In this document: positions 1 to 15,368 of the stretch, in pieces | How positions within the stretch are numbered: position 1 is the stretch's first letter | Layout: the number at the start of each line of letters is the position of its first letter | Assembly: GCA_034509925.1 (NCBI GenBank) | Contig: CM067531.1 | Coordinates: forward strand, 2,501-66,500 | Reading direction: 5' to 3' | DNA: 64,000 bases | Source of the DNA: Hirudinaria manillensis | Taxonomy: Eukaryota; Annelida; Clitellata; Hirudinida; Hirudinidae | Translations under genes and position numbers: made by a program | Notes under the pieces: generated by a model | What the model saw: the letters and a program-made list of their open reading frames with translations, nothing else | Database searches by the model: none | What the model was told of the DNA's origin: nothing

Positions 1-1811
<1,811 letters not shown>

Positions 1812-2455
1812 GTGTCAATACCATCGTAGGAGGAAACAATTTTCTTTAATCATTGAGTACAGCAATCAATCGAGGATTTTGACAATCTCAGAAGATAACT
1901 AATTAGTAAGAGAGAATATAACGACTCCCGTAAGGAAACGTCCCAATGTGCCGAGATTCACTGCGAGTTTTAACCGTCAAACGGCTATTTCTCAATGCAT
2001 AATCTCTTATTTACAATAAATCCGAATGGATTTAAATCGACTCGATTTGCAGTCTCCAGAACTTTTTTGAAAAAGCCCCCGATTAAGATGAAAACTTCAT
2101 CGAAAACCGGACGAGAACCTGCCACCTGTCGACGAATATTAAACATTTCAGTTAACTGATTCCCGGAAATGAAAATTCATCAAATACGGGTCGGGAATCT
2201 GTTATCTGTCACTGTTTAATGGATTTCAGGGCTCAGTCCATTGGACCAAAGCTCCTCGGAATACGGTGAATAATTCACCGAAAACCGGGCAAAAATCCGC
2301 CAAATACTAAAACCCGAACCAGCAATCTATCGACGGAAATTTCATGGTCTCCAGGGCTCAATCCAAAGGACCAAAACCCCTCGGAATACGATCAAAAATT
2401 CATCGGAAACCGAGATTGAATCCGCCATTTCTGTCGAGATAAGCTAAAATTTAAA
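1812..2455. repeat. Subtelomeric block B, copy 1
   Basis: This follows directly after the degenerate CCCTAA tract. From about 1925 it matches 5474-6089 and 8108-8723, with motifs such as the CTCCCGtAAGGAAACG start and repeated CATCGAAAACCGG-type phrases. It loses similarity near 2440, where the 521-bp satellite begins. No coding frame is conserved. About 110 bases at its left (1814-1924) have no copy elsewhere in the window. Confidence 0.8.
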
Positions 2456-5400
2456 TTTATCGTACACTCTGGAAGAACATCCGCCAGATGCCGCATAAAT
2501 TAATCGATTCTCAGCAAATTGACTTATCGATTTTTTGATCCTGCGTCTAGGCTATAATTTATAAATGTATAAATTAAATGTAGGAGGACCCTTAAATTGA
2601 AAAATAATTTAAGTCCATCCTACATTAACCATTGTTCTTAGACTTCTTCTTAATACTTTCGACAAGAACTTTCGCTAGAGGTCGCTGAAATTAAACTTTC
2701 GATAATCCAATTTGTCAAATTTTTAATCTCACATTATAAACTTCTACGCTAGTTCTTACAAGTCATTCTTCTCTTCTTTTCTTTCTACTTAACCCACCAG
2801 AGATCGCTGAAATTTATCGATTCTCGTCAACACGATCTATCGATACTAGTTTCGTACCGAGCGCCTATTTTATGAATTTATATTTATATTATATAAATTT
2901 ATATAAATTAAGGCATTTATCCGTAGGACTCATTTTAAATTAAAGAATAATTTAAACTTATCCTACACTCTGGAAATCCCCTTGGTCCCAAATAAGAACG
3001 CTCACTAGATGTCGCGGAAATTAATCGATTCTCAGCAAATTGACTTATCGATTTTTTGATCCTGCGTCTAGACTATAATTTATAAATGTATAAATTAAAT
3101 TGTAGGAGGACCCTTAAATTGAAAAATAATTTAAGTCCATCCTACGTTAACCACTGTTCTTAGACTTCTTCTTAATACTTTCGACAAGAACTTTCGCTAG
3201 AGGTCGCTGAAATTAAACTTTCGATAATCCAATTTGTCAAATTTTAATCTCACATTATAAACTTCTACGCTAGTTCTTACAAGTCATTCTTCTCTTCTTT
3301 TCTTTCTACTTAACCCACCAGAGATCGCTGAAATTTATCGATTCTCGTCAACACGATCTATCGATACTAGTTTCGTACCGAGCGCCTATTTTATGAATTT
3401 ATATTTATATTATATAAATTTATATAAATTAAGGCATTTATCCGTAGGACTCATTTTAAATTAAAGAATAATTTAAACTTATCCTACACTCTGGAAATTC
3501 CTTTGATCCCAAATAAGAACGCCCGCTAGATGTCGCGGAAACTAATCGATTCTCAGCAAACTGACTTATCGATTTTTTGATCCTGCGTCTAGACTATAAT
3601 TTATAAATGTATAAATTAAATTGTAGGAGGACCCTTAAATTGAAAAATAATTTAAGTCCATCCTACGTTAACCACTGTTCTTAGACTTCTTCTTAATACT
3701 TTCGACAAGAACTTTCGCTAGAGGTCGCTGAAATTAAACTTTCGATAATCCAATTTGTCAATTTTTAATCTCACATTATAAACTTCTACGCTAGTTCTTA
3801 CAAGTCATTCTTCTCTTCTTTTCTTTCTACTTAACCCACCAGAGATCGCTGAAATTTATCGATTCTCGTCAACACGATCTATCGATACTAGTTTCGTACC
3901 GAGCGCCTATTTTATGAATTTATATTTATATTATATAAATTTATATTAATTAAGGCATTTATCCGTAGGACTCATTTTAAATTAAAGAATAATTTAAACT
4001 TATCCTACACTCTGGAAATTCCTTTGATCCCAAATAAGAACGCCCGCTAGATGTCGCGGAAACTAATCGATTCTCAGCAAACTGACTTATCGATTTTTTG
4101 ATCCTGCGTCTAGACTATAATTTATAAATGTATAAATTAAATTGTAGGAGGACCCTTAAATTGAAAAATAATTTAAGTCTATCCAACGTTAACCATTGTT
4201 CTTAGACTCCTTCTTAATACTTTCGACAAGAACTTTCGCTAGAGGTCGCTGAAATTAAACTTTCGATAATCCAATTTGTCAAATTTTTAATCTCACATTA
4301 TAAACTTCTACGCTAGTTCTTACAAGTCATTCTTCTCTTCTTTTCTTTCTACTTAACCCACCAGAGATCGCTGAAATTTATCGATTCTCGTCAACACGAT
4401 CTATCGATACTAGTTTCGTACCGAGCGCCTATTTTATGAATTTATATTTATATTATATAAATTTATATAAATTAAGGCATTTATCCGTAGGACTCATTTT
4501 AAATTAAAGAATAATTTAAACTTATCCTACACTCTGGAAATTCCTTTGATCCCAAATAAGAACGCCCGCTAGATGTCGCGGAAACTAATCGATTCTCAGC
4601 AAACTGACTTATCGATTTTTTTGATCCTGCGTCTAGACTATAATTTATAAATGTATAAATTAAATTGTAGGAGGACCCTTAAATTGAAAAATAATTTAAG
4701 TCTATCCAACGTTAACCATTGTTCTTAGACTCCTTCTTAATACTTTCGACAAGAACTTTCGCTAGAGGTCGCTGAAATTAAACTTTCGATAATCCAATTT
4801 GTCAAATTTTTAATCTCACATTATAAACTTCTACGCTAGTTCTTACAAGTCATTCTTCTCTTCTTTTCTTTCTACTTAACCCACCAGAGATCGCTGAAAT
4901 TTATCGATTCTCGTCAACACGATCTATCGATACTAGTTTCGTACCGAGCGCCTATTTTATGAATTTATATTTATATTATATAAATTTACATAAATTAAGG
5001 CATTTATCCGTAGGACTCATTTTAAATTAAAGAATAATTTAAACTTATCCTACACTCTGGAAATTCCTTTGATCCCAAATAAGAACGCCCGCTAGATGTC
5101 GCGGAAACTAATCGATTCTCAGCAAACTGACTTATCGATTTTTTGATCCTGCGTCTAGACTATAATTTATAAATGTATAAATTAAATTGTAGGAGGACCC
5201 TTAAATTGAAAAATAATTTAAGTCTATCCAACGTTAACCATTGTTCTTAGACTCATTCTTAATACTTTCGACAAGAACTTTCACTAGAGGTCGCTGAAAT
5301 TAAACTTTCGATAATCCAATTTGTCGAATTTTTAATCTCACATATTGTAAACTTCTACGCTAGTTCTTAAAATTCATTCATTTTCTTTTCTTTCTTCTTA

Positions 5401-5473
5401 ACCCACCAGAGATCACTGAAACTTATCGATTCTCGTCAACTCGATCTATCGATTCTAATTTCGTACCGAGCGC
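2456..5473. repeat. Subtelomeric satellite array, period about 521 bp, about 6 copies
   Basis: The landmark CTGCGTCTAG occurs at 2541, 3062, 3583, 4104, 4627 and 5149, giving periods of 521, 521, 521, 523 and 522. Each period contains three degenerate CTAGATGTCGCTG-like boxes (for example 2675, 2807 and 3004) and two inverted repeats with GTAGGA/TCCTAC ends (for example 2579-2624 and 2923-2966). The unit therefore looks like a higher-order repeat built from three diverged monomers. The last copy is more diverged and runs into block B. Confidence 0.9.
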
Positions 5474-6089
5474 CTCCCGCAAGGAAACGTTCCAATTTGA
5501 CGATATTCATTGCGAGTTTTAACCGTCAAACGGCTATTTCTCAATGCATAATCTCTTATTTACAATAAATCCGAATGGATCTAAATCGACTTGATTTGCA
5601 GTCTCCAGAGCTTTTTGAAAAGCCCCCGATTATGATGAAAACTTCATCGAAAACCGGACGAGAACCTGCCACCTGTCGACGGATATTAAACATTTCAGTT
5701 AGCTGATTCCCGGAAATGAAAATTCATCAAATACGGGTCGGGAACCTGTTATCTGTCATTGTTTAATGGATTTCAAGGCTCAGTCCACGGGACCAAAGCT
5801 TCTCGGAATACGGTGAAAAATTCACCGAAAACCGGGCAGAAATCCGCCAAATATTAAAACCCGAACCCGCCATCTATCGACGGAAGTTTCATGGGCTCCA
5901 GGGCTCAGCCCAAAGGACCAAAACCCCCCGGAATACGATCGGAAATTCATCGGAAACCGAGAGTGAACCTACCATCTGTCGACGGAAACTAGAATTTAAT
6001 TGACTTCATGGTTATCCAGAAAACCGTGTTGCCTATAATTCTTCTGGCAATATCCCATTTGACATCAATGTGTTTGGCACTACTTTATG
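5474..6089. repeat. Subtelomeric block B, copy 2
   Basis: Near-identical to 8108-8723 and, with more differences, to 1925-2440. It runs without a break into block A at 6090, showing that the natural order is satellite, B, A, telomeric tract. No gene is supported. Confidence 0.85.
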
Positions 6090-7924
<1,835 letters not shown>

Positions 7925-8107
7925 GGTCGCTGAAATTAAACTTTCGATAATCCAATTTGTCAAATTTTTAATCTCACATTATAAACTTCTACGCTAGTTC
8001 TTAAAATTCATTCATTTTCTTTTCTTTCTTCTTAACCCACCAGAGATCACTGAAACTTATCGATTCTCGTCAACTCGATCTATCGATTCTAATTTCGTAA
8101 TGAGCGC
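7925..8107. repeat. Truncated satellite fragment
   Basis: Matches the end of the satellite array (about 5288-5473), beginning inside the GAGGTCGCTG box with nothing of the unit to its left. The cut coincides exactly with the end of the CCCTAA tract, as at a broken end capped by telomere repeats. Confidence 0.85.
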
Positions 8108-8723
8108 CTCCCGCAAGGAAACGTTCCAATTTGACGAGATTCATTGCGAGTTTTAACCGTCAAACGACTATTTCTCAATGCATAATCTCTTATTTACAAT
8201 AAATCCGAATGGATTTAAATCGACTTGATTTGCAGTCTCCAGAGCTTTTTGAAAAGCCCCCGATTAAGATGAAAACTTCATCGAAAACCGGACGAGAACC
8301 TGCCACCTGTCGACGGATATTAAACATTTCAGTTAGCTGATTCCCGGAAATGAAAATTCATCAAATACGGGTCGGGAACCTGTTATCTGTCATTGTTTAA
8401 TGGATTTCAAGGCTCAGTCCACTGGACCAAAGCTTCTCGGAATACAGTGAAAAATTCACCGAAAACCGGGCAGAAATCCGCCAAATATTAAAACCCGAAC
8501 CCGCCATCTATCGACGGAAGTTTCATGGGCTCCAGGGCTCAGTCCAAAGGACCAAAACCCCCCGGAATACGATCGGAAATTCATCGGAAACCGAGAGTGA
8601 ACCTACCATCTGTCGACGGAAACTATAATTTAATTGACTTCATGGTTATCCAGAAAACCGTGTTGCCTATAATTCTTCTGGCAATATCCCATTTGACATC
8701 AATGTGTTTGGCACTACTTTATG
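8108..8723. repeat. Subtelomeric block B, copy 3
   Basis: Near-identical to 5474-6089. A 70-codon frame at 8525-8737 is open here but is not kept open in the other copies, so it is not called as a gene. Confidence 0.85.
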
Positions 8724-9736
8724 AGTCTAAAAACTGACTCTCTTAATAATAAAAAATCTCTCTTGCGATCAACTCGAATAAATATTTGCGAAGATCGTTT
8801 AAAAGGCAATTAATCTTCGTCACGGACCCCCAACGAGCCTACAAGCGACCTGACACGAACATTTCCAAGACGAGCAGCCGTGCTGACGAGACACCCCCCA
8901 TGGTTGCCTGTCTACACCGCCAGTATCCAGTAGGAACTGCTCATCGTGACACGTCATTAGAACGACTGACTAATGACTATTTCGATCGTGGTTAAATAGC
9001 CACGTTTTTCCGTTTTGATCTACATTTTCCACCTTCGAGGGTTGTACGACAACCGAGGGCCTAGTGGTATAAAAATGTTTTAAATAAATGTTTTTTAAAA
9101 ATGTATTAAACGGATTATCTTATCAATGTTCGTCTTGTTTCTGCCACAAGGTTAGCATCCGAGTTTTGGTGAGTTACGATTAATCTAATCCGACGCTGCA
9201 CATAACTCTCTGCAAAAATTTATATCTTGCATTCTAGCATTATTCTTTACAATGGAATTGCAATTGTTTTCCATTGTGTTTGCATTATAAGGCAAAGGTA
9301 GCTCGGTTTAAACAACATTCGCTACGATATGAATACACGCTAGATGGCGCAGAAACCTGTAATAATTGCAAGTTGTACATTAGGGTCGTTATAAATCAAG
9401 ATTAATCTAATCCGAAATTATACACGGCTACTTACAAATGTTATATCTTGCATTCTGGCTCATATTCTTGCTACTGGAATTACAATAGCTTTTTTCCATC
9501 GCATAAGAATACCCGCTAGATGTCGCTTTAATGATTGCAAGATTTGCATCAAGGTCGTTATAAATCGGGATTAAAATAATCCGATATTATACACGGCTAC
9601 ATACAAATGCCATATCTTGCATTCAGGCTCATATTCTTGCTAATTGGAATTACAATAGCTTTTTCCATAGCATAAGAATACCCGCTAGATGTCGCTCAAA
9701 GGATTGCAAGACTTAACAATAATAATAGTAATAATG

Positions 9737-9801
<65 letters not shown>

Positions 9802-9838
9802 GTTAATAAACCCTAACCCTAACCCCTAACCCTAACCC

Positions 9839-9877
<39 letters not shown>

Positions 9878-10011
9878 TAATAATAATAATAATAGTAACA
9901 ATAATAACAATAATAATAGTAATGATGATAATAATAACAATAATAATAGCAATAATAATAATAATAATAATATTAATAACATTAATAATAATTATAATAA
10001 TAACAATAACG

Positions 10012-10072
<61 letters not shown>

Positions 10073-10417
10073 GAATAAGAATAAGAAGAAGAAGAAGCCA
10101 CCAAATAAGGACACTCGTTAGATGTCGCCAAAATATATCGATTCTCGTGATAACGACTGATCAACTATTTGCGACAAATTATATAGCACTCACTCCTTTG
10201 TCACCTTCCTCGAACAATATTAGCCGTAAAATTCGACTAATTACGGATCCGCTCTAAGGAGCGTAGGTCGTAAAAAGCGGTCTCACGATTAAAGCAAATG
10301 TTTTCTTCTGCGAAAGCGGAACGACATTTTTTTCTCCTATCTTAACCCTAACCCTAACCCTAACCCTAACCCTAACCCTAACCCTAACCCTAACCCTAAC
10401 CCTAACCCTAACCCTAA
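8724..10417. repeat. Subtelomeric block A, copy 3, ending in CCCTAA tract
   Basis: Copy of 1-1811 that lacks one 169-bp monomer relative to copies 1, 2 and 4. The terminal CCCTAA tract at 10343-10417 is the longest in the window (about twelve hexamers). It joins abruptly to the interior of block B. Confidence 0.9.
10343..10417. repeat. Interstitial telomeric tract (CCCTAA)n
   Basis: Twelve or so perfect CCCTAA hexamers followed directly by TCCATTGTTTAATGG, a point about 285 bp inside block B. The truncation point differs from the one after 7924. Confidence 0.95.
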
Positions 10418-10752
10418 TCCATTGTTTAATGGATTTCAAGGCTCAGTCCACTGGACCAAAGCTTCTCGGAATACGGTGAAAAATTCACCGAAAACCGGGC
10501 AGAAATCGGCCAAATATTAAAACCCGAACCCGCCATCTATCGACGGAAGTTTCATGGGCTCCAGGGCTCAGTCCAAAGGACCAAAACCCCCCGGAATACG
10601 ATCAGAAATTCATCGGAAACCGAGAGTGAACCTACCATCTGTCGACGGAAACTAGAATTTAATTGACTTCATGGTTATCCAGAAAACCGTGTTGCCTATA
10701 ATTCTTCTGGCAATATCCCATTTGACATCAATGTGTTTGGCACTACTTTATG
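10418..10752. repeat. Left-truncated subtelomeric block B, copy 4
   Basis: Equivalent to the last 335 bases of the other B blocks. It is continuous with block A copy 4 on its right and is cut on its left by the telomeric tract. Confidence 0.85.
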
Positions 10753-11935
10753 AGTCTAAAAACTGACTCTCTTAATAATAAAAAATCTCTCTTGCGATCA
10801 ACTCGAATAAATATTTGCGAAGATCGTTTAAAAGGCAATTAATCTTCGTCACGGACCCCCAACGAGCCTACAAGCGACCTGACACGAACATTTCCAAGAC
10901 GAGCAGCCGTGCTGACGAGACACCCCCCATGGTTGCCTGTCTACACCGCCAGTATCCAGTAGGAACTGCTCATCGTGACACGTCATTAGAACGACTGACT
11001 AATGACTATTTCGATCGTGGTTAAATAGCCACGTTTTTCCGTTTTGATCTACATTTTCCACCTTCGAGGGTTGTACGACAACCGAGGGCCTAGTGGTATA
11101 AAAATGTTTTTAAATAAATGTTTTTTAAAAATGTATTAAACGGATTATCTTATCAATGTTCGTCTTGTTTCTGCCACAAGGTTAGCATCCGAGTTTTGGT
11201 GAGTTACGATTAATCTAATCCGACGCTGCACATAACTCTCTGCAAAAATTTATATCTTGCATTCTAGCATTATTCTTTACAATGGAATTGCAATTGTTTT
11301 CCATTGTGTTTGCATTATAAGGCAAAGGTAGCTCGGTTTAAACAACATTCGCTACGATATGAATACACGCTAGATGGCGCAGAAACCTGTAATAATTGCA
11401 AGTTGTACATCAGGGTCGTTATAAATCAAGATTAATCTAATCCGAAATTATACACGGCTACTTACAAATGTTATATCTTGCATTCTGGCTCATATTCTTG
11501 CTACTGGAATTACAATAGCTTTTTTCCATCGCATAAGAATACCCGCTAGATGTCGCTTTAATGATTACAAAATTTACATCAGGGTCGTTATAAATCAGGA
11601 TTAATCTAATCCGACATTATACACGGCTACATACAAATGTTATATCTTGCATTCTAGCTCATATTCTTGCTACTGGAATTACAATAGCTTTTTTCCATCG
11701 CATAAGAATACCCGCTAGATGTCGCTTTAATGATTGCAAGATTTGCATCAAGGTCGTTATAAATCGGGATTAAAATAATCCGATATTATACACGGCTACA
11801 TACAAATGCCATATCTTGTATTCAGGCTCATATTCTTGCTAATTGGAATTACAATAGCTTTTTCCATAGCATAAGAATACCCGCTAGATGTCGCTCAAAG
11901 GATTGCAAGACTTAACAATAATAATAATAATAATG

Positions 11936-12032
<97 letters not shown>

Positions 12033-12350
12033 GAATAAGAATAAGAATAAGAATAAGAATAAGAAGAAGAAGAAGCCACCAAATAAGGACACTCGTTAGA
12101 TGTCGCTAAAATATATCGATTCTCGTGATAACGACTAATCAACTATTTGCGACAAATTATATAGCACTCACTCCTTGGTCACCTTCTTCGAACAATATTA
12201 GCCGTAAAATTCGACTAATTACGGATCCGCTCTAAGGAGCGTAGGTCGTAAAAAGCGGTCTCACGATTAAAGCAAATGTTTTCTTCTGCGAAAGCGGAAC
12301 GACATTTTTTTCTCCTATCTTAACCCTAACCCTAACCCTAACCCTAACCC

Positions 12351-12353
<3 letters not shown>
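10753..12353. repeat. Subtelomeric block A, copy 4, ending in CCCTAA tract
   Basis: Copy of 1-1811. The microsatellite is shortened and lacks the internal CCCTAA stretch. The terminal tract at 12321-12353 is about five hexamers and passes into a GAA microsatellite rather than into another B block. Confidence 0.9.
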
Positions 12354-12381
<28 letters not shown>

Positions 12382-12408
12382 AAGAAGAAGAAGAAGAAGA
12401 AGAAGAAT
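12354..12408. repeat. GAA microsatellite
   Basis: About eighteen GAA triplets immediately follow CCCTAA hexamers. GAAGAA also occurs in shorter form in the A-block tail (AAGAAGAAGAAG before CCACCAAATAAGG), so this may be an expanded version of that motif. Confidence 0.95.
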
Positions 12409-12826
12409 GATAACGACTGCTATAATAATTGCAAAATCAGCATCAAGCTTGCTGTAAACTGAATCCGAGTTTATACACGGCTTCATGCAAATTCATTATA
12501 TTTTGCAACCTAGCTTATAACTTTACCAATGGAATTCCAAGAAAAATTTGTTTCCACCAAATAAGGATACTCGCTAGATGTCGCTAAAATATATCGATTC
12601 TCGTGATGACGACTAATCAACTATTTCCGACAAATTTTATAACACTCACTCCTTGGTCACCTTCTTCGAACAATATTAGCCGTAAAATTCGACTAATTAC
12701 TGATCCACTCTAAGGAACGTAGGTCGTAAAAAGCGGTCTCACGATTAAAGCAAATGTTTTCTTCTGCGAAAGCGGAACGACATTTATTTCTCCTATCTTA
12801 ACCCTAACCCTAACCTTAACCCTAGC
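12409..12826. repeat. Fragment of block A tail, most proximal repeat unit
   Basis: Contains a diverged monomer, then the CCACCAAATAAGG...CTCCTATCTTAA tail of block A, and ends with degenerate CCCTAA at 12799-12824. It is more diverged than the four full copies, which fits the oldest, innermost unit. Unique sequence begins just after it. Confidence 0.85.
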
Positions 12827-13528
12827 TGAAGACCCTATCGCAGGACAAGCCAATTCCAGGGTTTGGGCTCCTTACGAAGAAAGAGAATTCTTCCCGGACC
12901 CACGCTAGTATCATATTTTCTCTAATATTATGCGCTTCTCTAGTATCATGTGTTTCTCTAGTACCATGTGCTTTTCTAGTGTATAAAATGGTGATGATAA
13001 AAAAATGGTGGACAAAGGTGATGGTGGAAGATTAGTGAAAAATTGTTGACCGAGAAAATACTGTGAAAATATTGTGATGGTGAAAAAATTAGTGATTGTG
13101 AAGAATTGGTGGATTAAGGATTAGCGGTTACACGGGAAAAATATCTCGGCCAACCAACACTTTCGAACAAACAACAAAAACAAGTCGGAACTGATCGTTG
13201 ATCGCATCATCTTAGTCATAGAATTGCTTGAATGGTTATAACATTTTTCTGTTCAGTTATTTTTTTAAATATAAAAATCAAATTGTAATTAACTAGAAAA
13301 AATGTTTTTCCGAATTTTTTTTCAAAGCTAATTATAAATATTTGAGCCGCGCTGCCATATCATTTTATTGTTGACAAACAAAAACCCATCGTTTTTTCGT
13401 TTGATGGATTAGAATAGGAATGTTTGACGAGTAGCAATATATTCGTAAAACTTTGTGCTGTTCCTTTATCTCTAACACTCAATACGTGTTTTATTATATC
13501 GTTCCATTGACTCAATTTTATGATGTCA
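12827..13528. other. Transition from subtelomere to unique DNA; Orai upstream region
   Basis: No gene is seen. At about 12904-12980 there are four imperfect copies of a CTCTAGTATCATGTG-like 18-20-bp phrase. From 12990 to about 13110 the sequence is rich in GTGATGGTG and GTGAAAAA phrases. The promoter and 5' leader of Orai should lie in the right part. Confidence 0.7.
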
Positions 13529-14359
13529 ATGGACTTAAATCAGGAGGCCTCGTCATGGAAGCGATTTCATTTAGCGAGAGCAAAGCTGCAAGCGTCAAGC
13601 AAGACGTCGGCTCTTTTATCTGGCTTTGTTATGGTTAGTACGTTCCATAATAATTAATTAGATATTTGTGAATAATTGCATTATATATGTCTTCTATGGA
13701 GATATTCCTTATAATGCTAGTAAAAACTAGTAAAAATAGTGTAATATGGTAATATAACTATTTTACAATAGAGCAACTCCAATGGTGAAATAATTTGATT
13801 TATTTATTGGTGTTTTTTTCAAACTTAGGTTTCCATGGTGGAAGTAAATTTAGAAAAAGATGCTGTACCTGAATGGGTTTTCATTGCTTTCACGACTTGC
13901 ACATCCCTTGTGGTGGCAGTGTACTTAATTGCACTTCTGGTTAGTACATGCATTCTGCCTCACCTTGAGGCCGTGGCAAGTTGCAAGAAACAGATGAACT
14001 CTCTCAAAGAATCACCGCATGTTAGCTTCCACTTTTTTGTTGAGATGGCCTGGATATTTTCTACTGGAGTAGGCATATTCCTCTTCCTCTGCCAGATGAT
14101 ACTGCTTGCTTGGGTCCGATTTAACAAAGTCAGCCAGTGGGCTGCCATCGTTGCAAGTCTAATCATCGTACCAGTTGCTGTGGTGTTTGTTGCATTCTCG
14201 TTCATCTTCTACAGGCGACTTGTTTCATTCAGATATGAGCAGAAATGTCTAGAACTAGGAGAACTTGAAAAGAGCTTCAGGCAATTGAATCAGAGTTTAG
14301 AGGGTGAAGTTGGAGAAGATACTGAATGCAGAAGAAACTCCCTACCTTACAATCTCTAA
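13529..14359 (+). CDS. Orai: Orai store-operated calcium channel subunit
   Basis: Exons 13529-13633 and 13829-14359, 211 residues. Orai forms the pore of the calcium-release-activated channel in the plasma membrane and is gated by ER STIM. The first exon gives the amphipathic N-terminus and the start of TM1 ([13 protein letters not shown]); splicing adds VSMVEV, so Glu40 matches the selectivity-filter Glu (human E106). Gly32, Phe33 and Val36 match pore residues G98, F99 and V102. Lys25 replaces human R91; Lys also occurs here in the fly. Three more hydrophobic segments follow (about 54-75, 93-115, 127-150), then an acidic, helical C-terminus that would bind STIM. The ATG at 13529 gives 25 residues before the pore helix. 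The intron is 195 bp with a GTTAGT donor. It is the first gene inside the subtelomere. Confidence 0.95.
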
Positions 14360-14444
14360 GTGCCTGAATATATTTTCTGTAAATATTTTGTAAGAATTTT
14401 AAATTGTTTATTACACATTTAATGTTTTGGATTAATTATATGCG

Positions 14445-14482
14445 AATAAATTAGCTGCGGCCTTATATCTCATGAAAATAAA
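14445..14482 (+). promoter_or_regulatory. Orai polyadenylation signals
   Basis: AATAAA at 14445-14450 and again at 14477-14482, 86-120 bases after the Orai stop. Either could serve; no transcript evidence is available. Confidence 0.5.
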
Positions 14483-14570
14483 TTCTGGGGAAAATTTGCA
14501 AAGAGATGATGTGGCATTTTCATTCTGATGGTTCACACTTTAAGAACAAGTTGGAGGACAACCATAAATG

Positions 14571-14584
14571 TCCTAACCCTAACC
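14571..14584. repeat. Short interstitial telomeric insertion
   Basis: CCTAACCCTAACC lies between near-identical direct repeats AACCATAAATGTC (left) and AACCACAAATGTC (right). Two hexamers inside unique DNA with flanking duplication suggest repair of a break rather than a relic of the subtelomere. Confidence 0.6.
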
Positions 14585-15226
14585 ACAAATGTCTCATATT
14601 TAGCTTTATTTGTTATTCTACAACAAAGGATCAGACAGTCTAGTACTTTTTACTATATAATATAATCCTCAGATTATGAATTATTTTGATTTTCACTGTT
14701 CTCTGTGATGCCACTCATGATTAAATAATCTCTACTCGAGATTATAGACTACCACTTACCATTCCTGCGTTAATGTACACTTGAATGTTAAATGTTCATT
14801 GAAAATTGCTTAGTATGCTACCACAGTCAAAGATTATTTTGTCACTTCTCCTTTTATTGGATATGCTTTATTTTAACATGGGACATTTCAAGTACAAAGT
14901 GTCACATAAAAGCAATTTGTGTGTAACTATTCATAAAATATATAATTCATTCATTCCTTCACTCTGTTGCAGTTTTAAAATGGATTCTTCCTTCTGGTCA
15001 TCAAGAATTTAATAATATCATTCCCACTTTCTCATAGCAAATATGTCGCATGAAGAATTACATAATTATGGCTACTCGAACTTTTTTTGTTCAAATTTCA
15101 AATATTTGTAAGTGGTTAACAATAAAAAGTTGTGATGGAACTTAAAATTTAAATGTTCTTAAAAGTGTATCATGTCTACTTTTGGATAGCATTTCAAAAA
15201 CACTAAGATAATTTATTGAAATGCAG
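14585..15226. other. Intergenic, no gene seen
   Basis: AT-rich sequence downstream of Orai. The only open stretch (14806-15012) has no recognisable content. Confidence 0.6.
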
Positions 15227-15368
15227 CAGGAGTTGGCAACCTAAGGCAGACCCAAGCATACCTGGCACTCGAACGGATTTGCTTTGGCATGTGGAAGATT
15301 GGCAAAATATTATCAAAGTAACAAAAAAATCTACAAGGCAAAGCAGAGCGGCTTAGGTTGCGTGCCAC
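15227..15368. mobile_element. Probable hAT-type non-autonomous element fragment
   Basis: Begins CAGGAGTTGGCAACCTAAGG, which resembles the terminal inverted repeat of Charlie/ZBED-type hAT elements (CAG...TTGGCAACCT). An inverted partner, CGGCTTAGGTTGCGTGCCAC, occurs at 15349-15368, and internal TGGCACTCG and TTTGGCATGTGG phrases resemble subterminal repeats of such elements. No intact right end or clear 8-bp target duplication was found, so it is a decayed fragment. The assignment is from memory of element ends. Confidence 0.4.

Noticed and set aside
8525..8737. 70-codon frame in block B copy 3
   Set aside because: Not open to the same extent in the other B copies.
13453..13638. Plus-strand frame from 13453 as an upstream Orai N-terminus
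   Set aside because: The conserved Orai sequence ([18 protein letters not shown]) is in a different frame beginning at ATG 13529.
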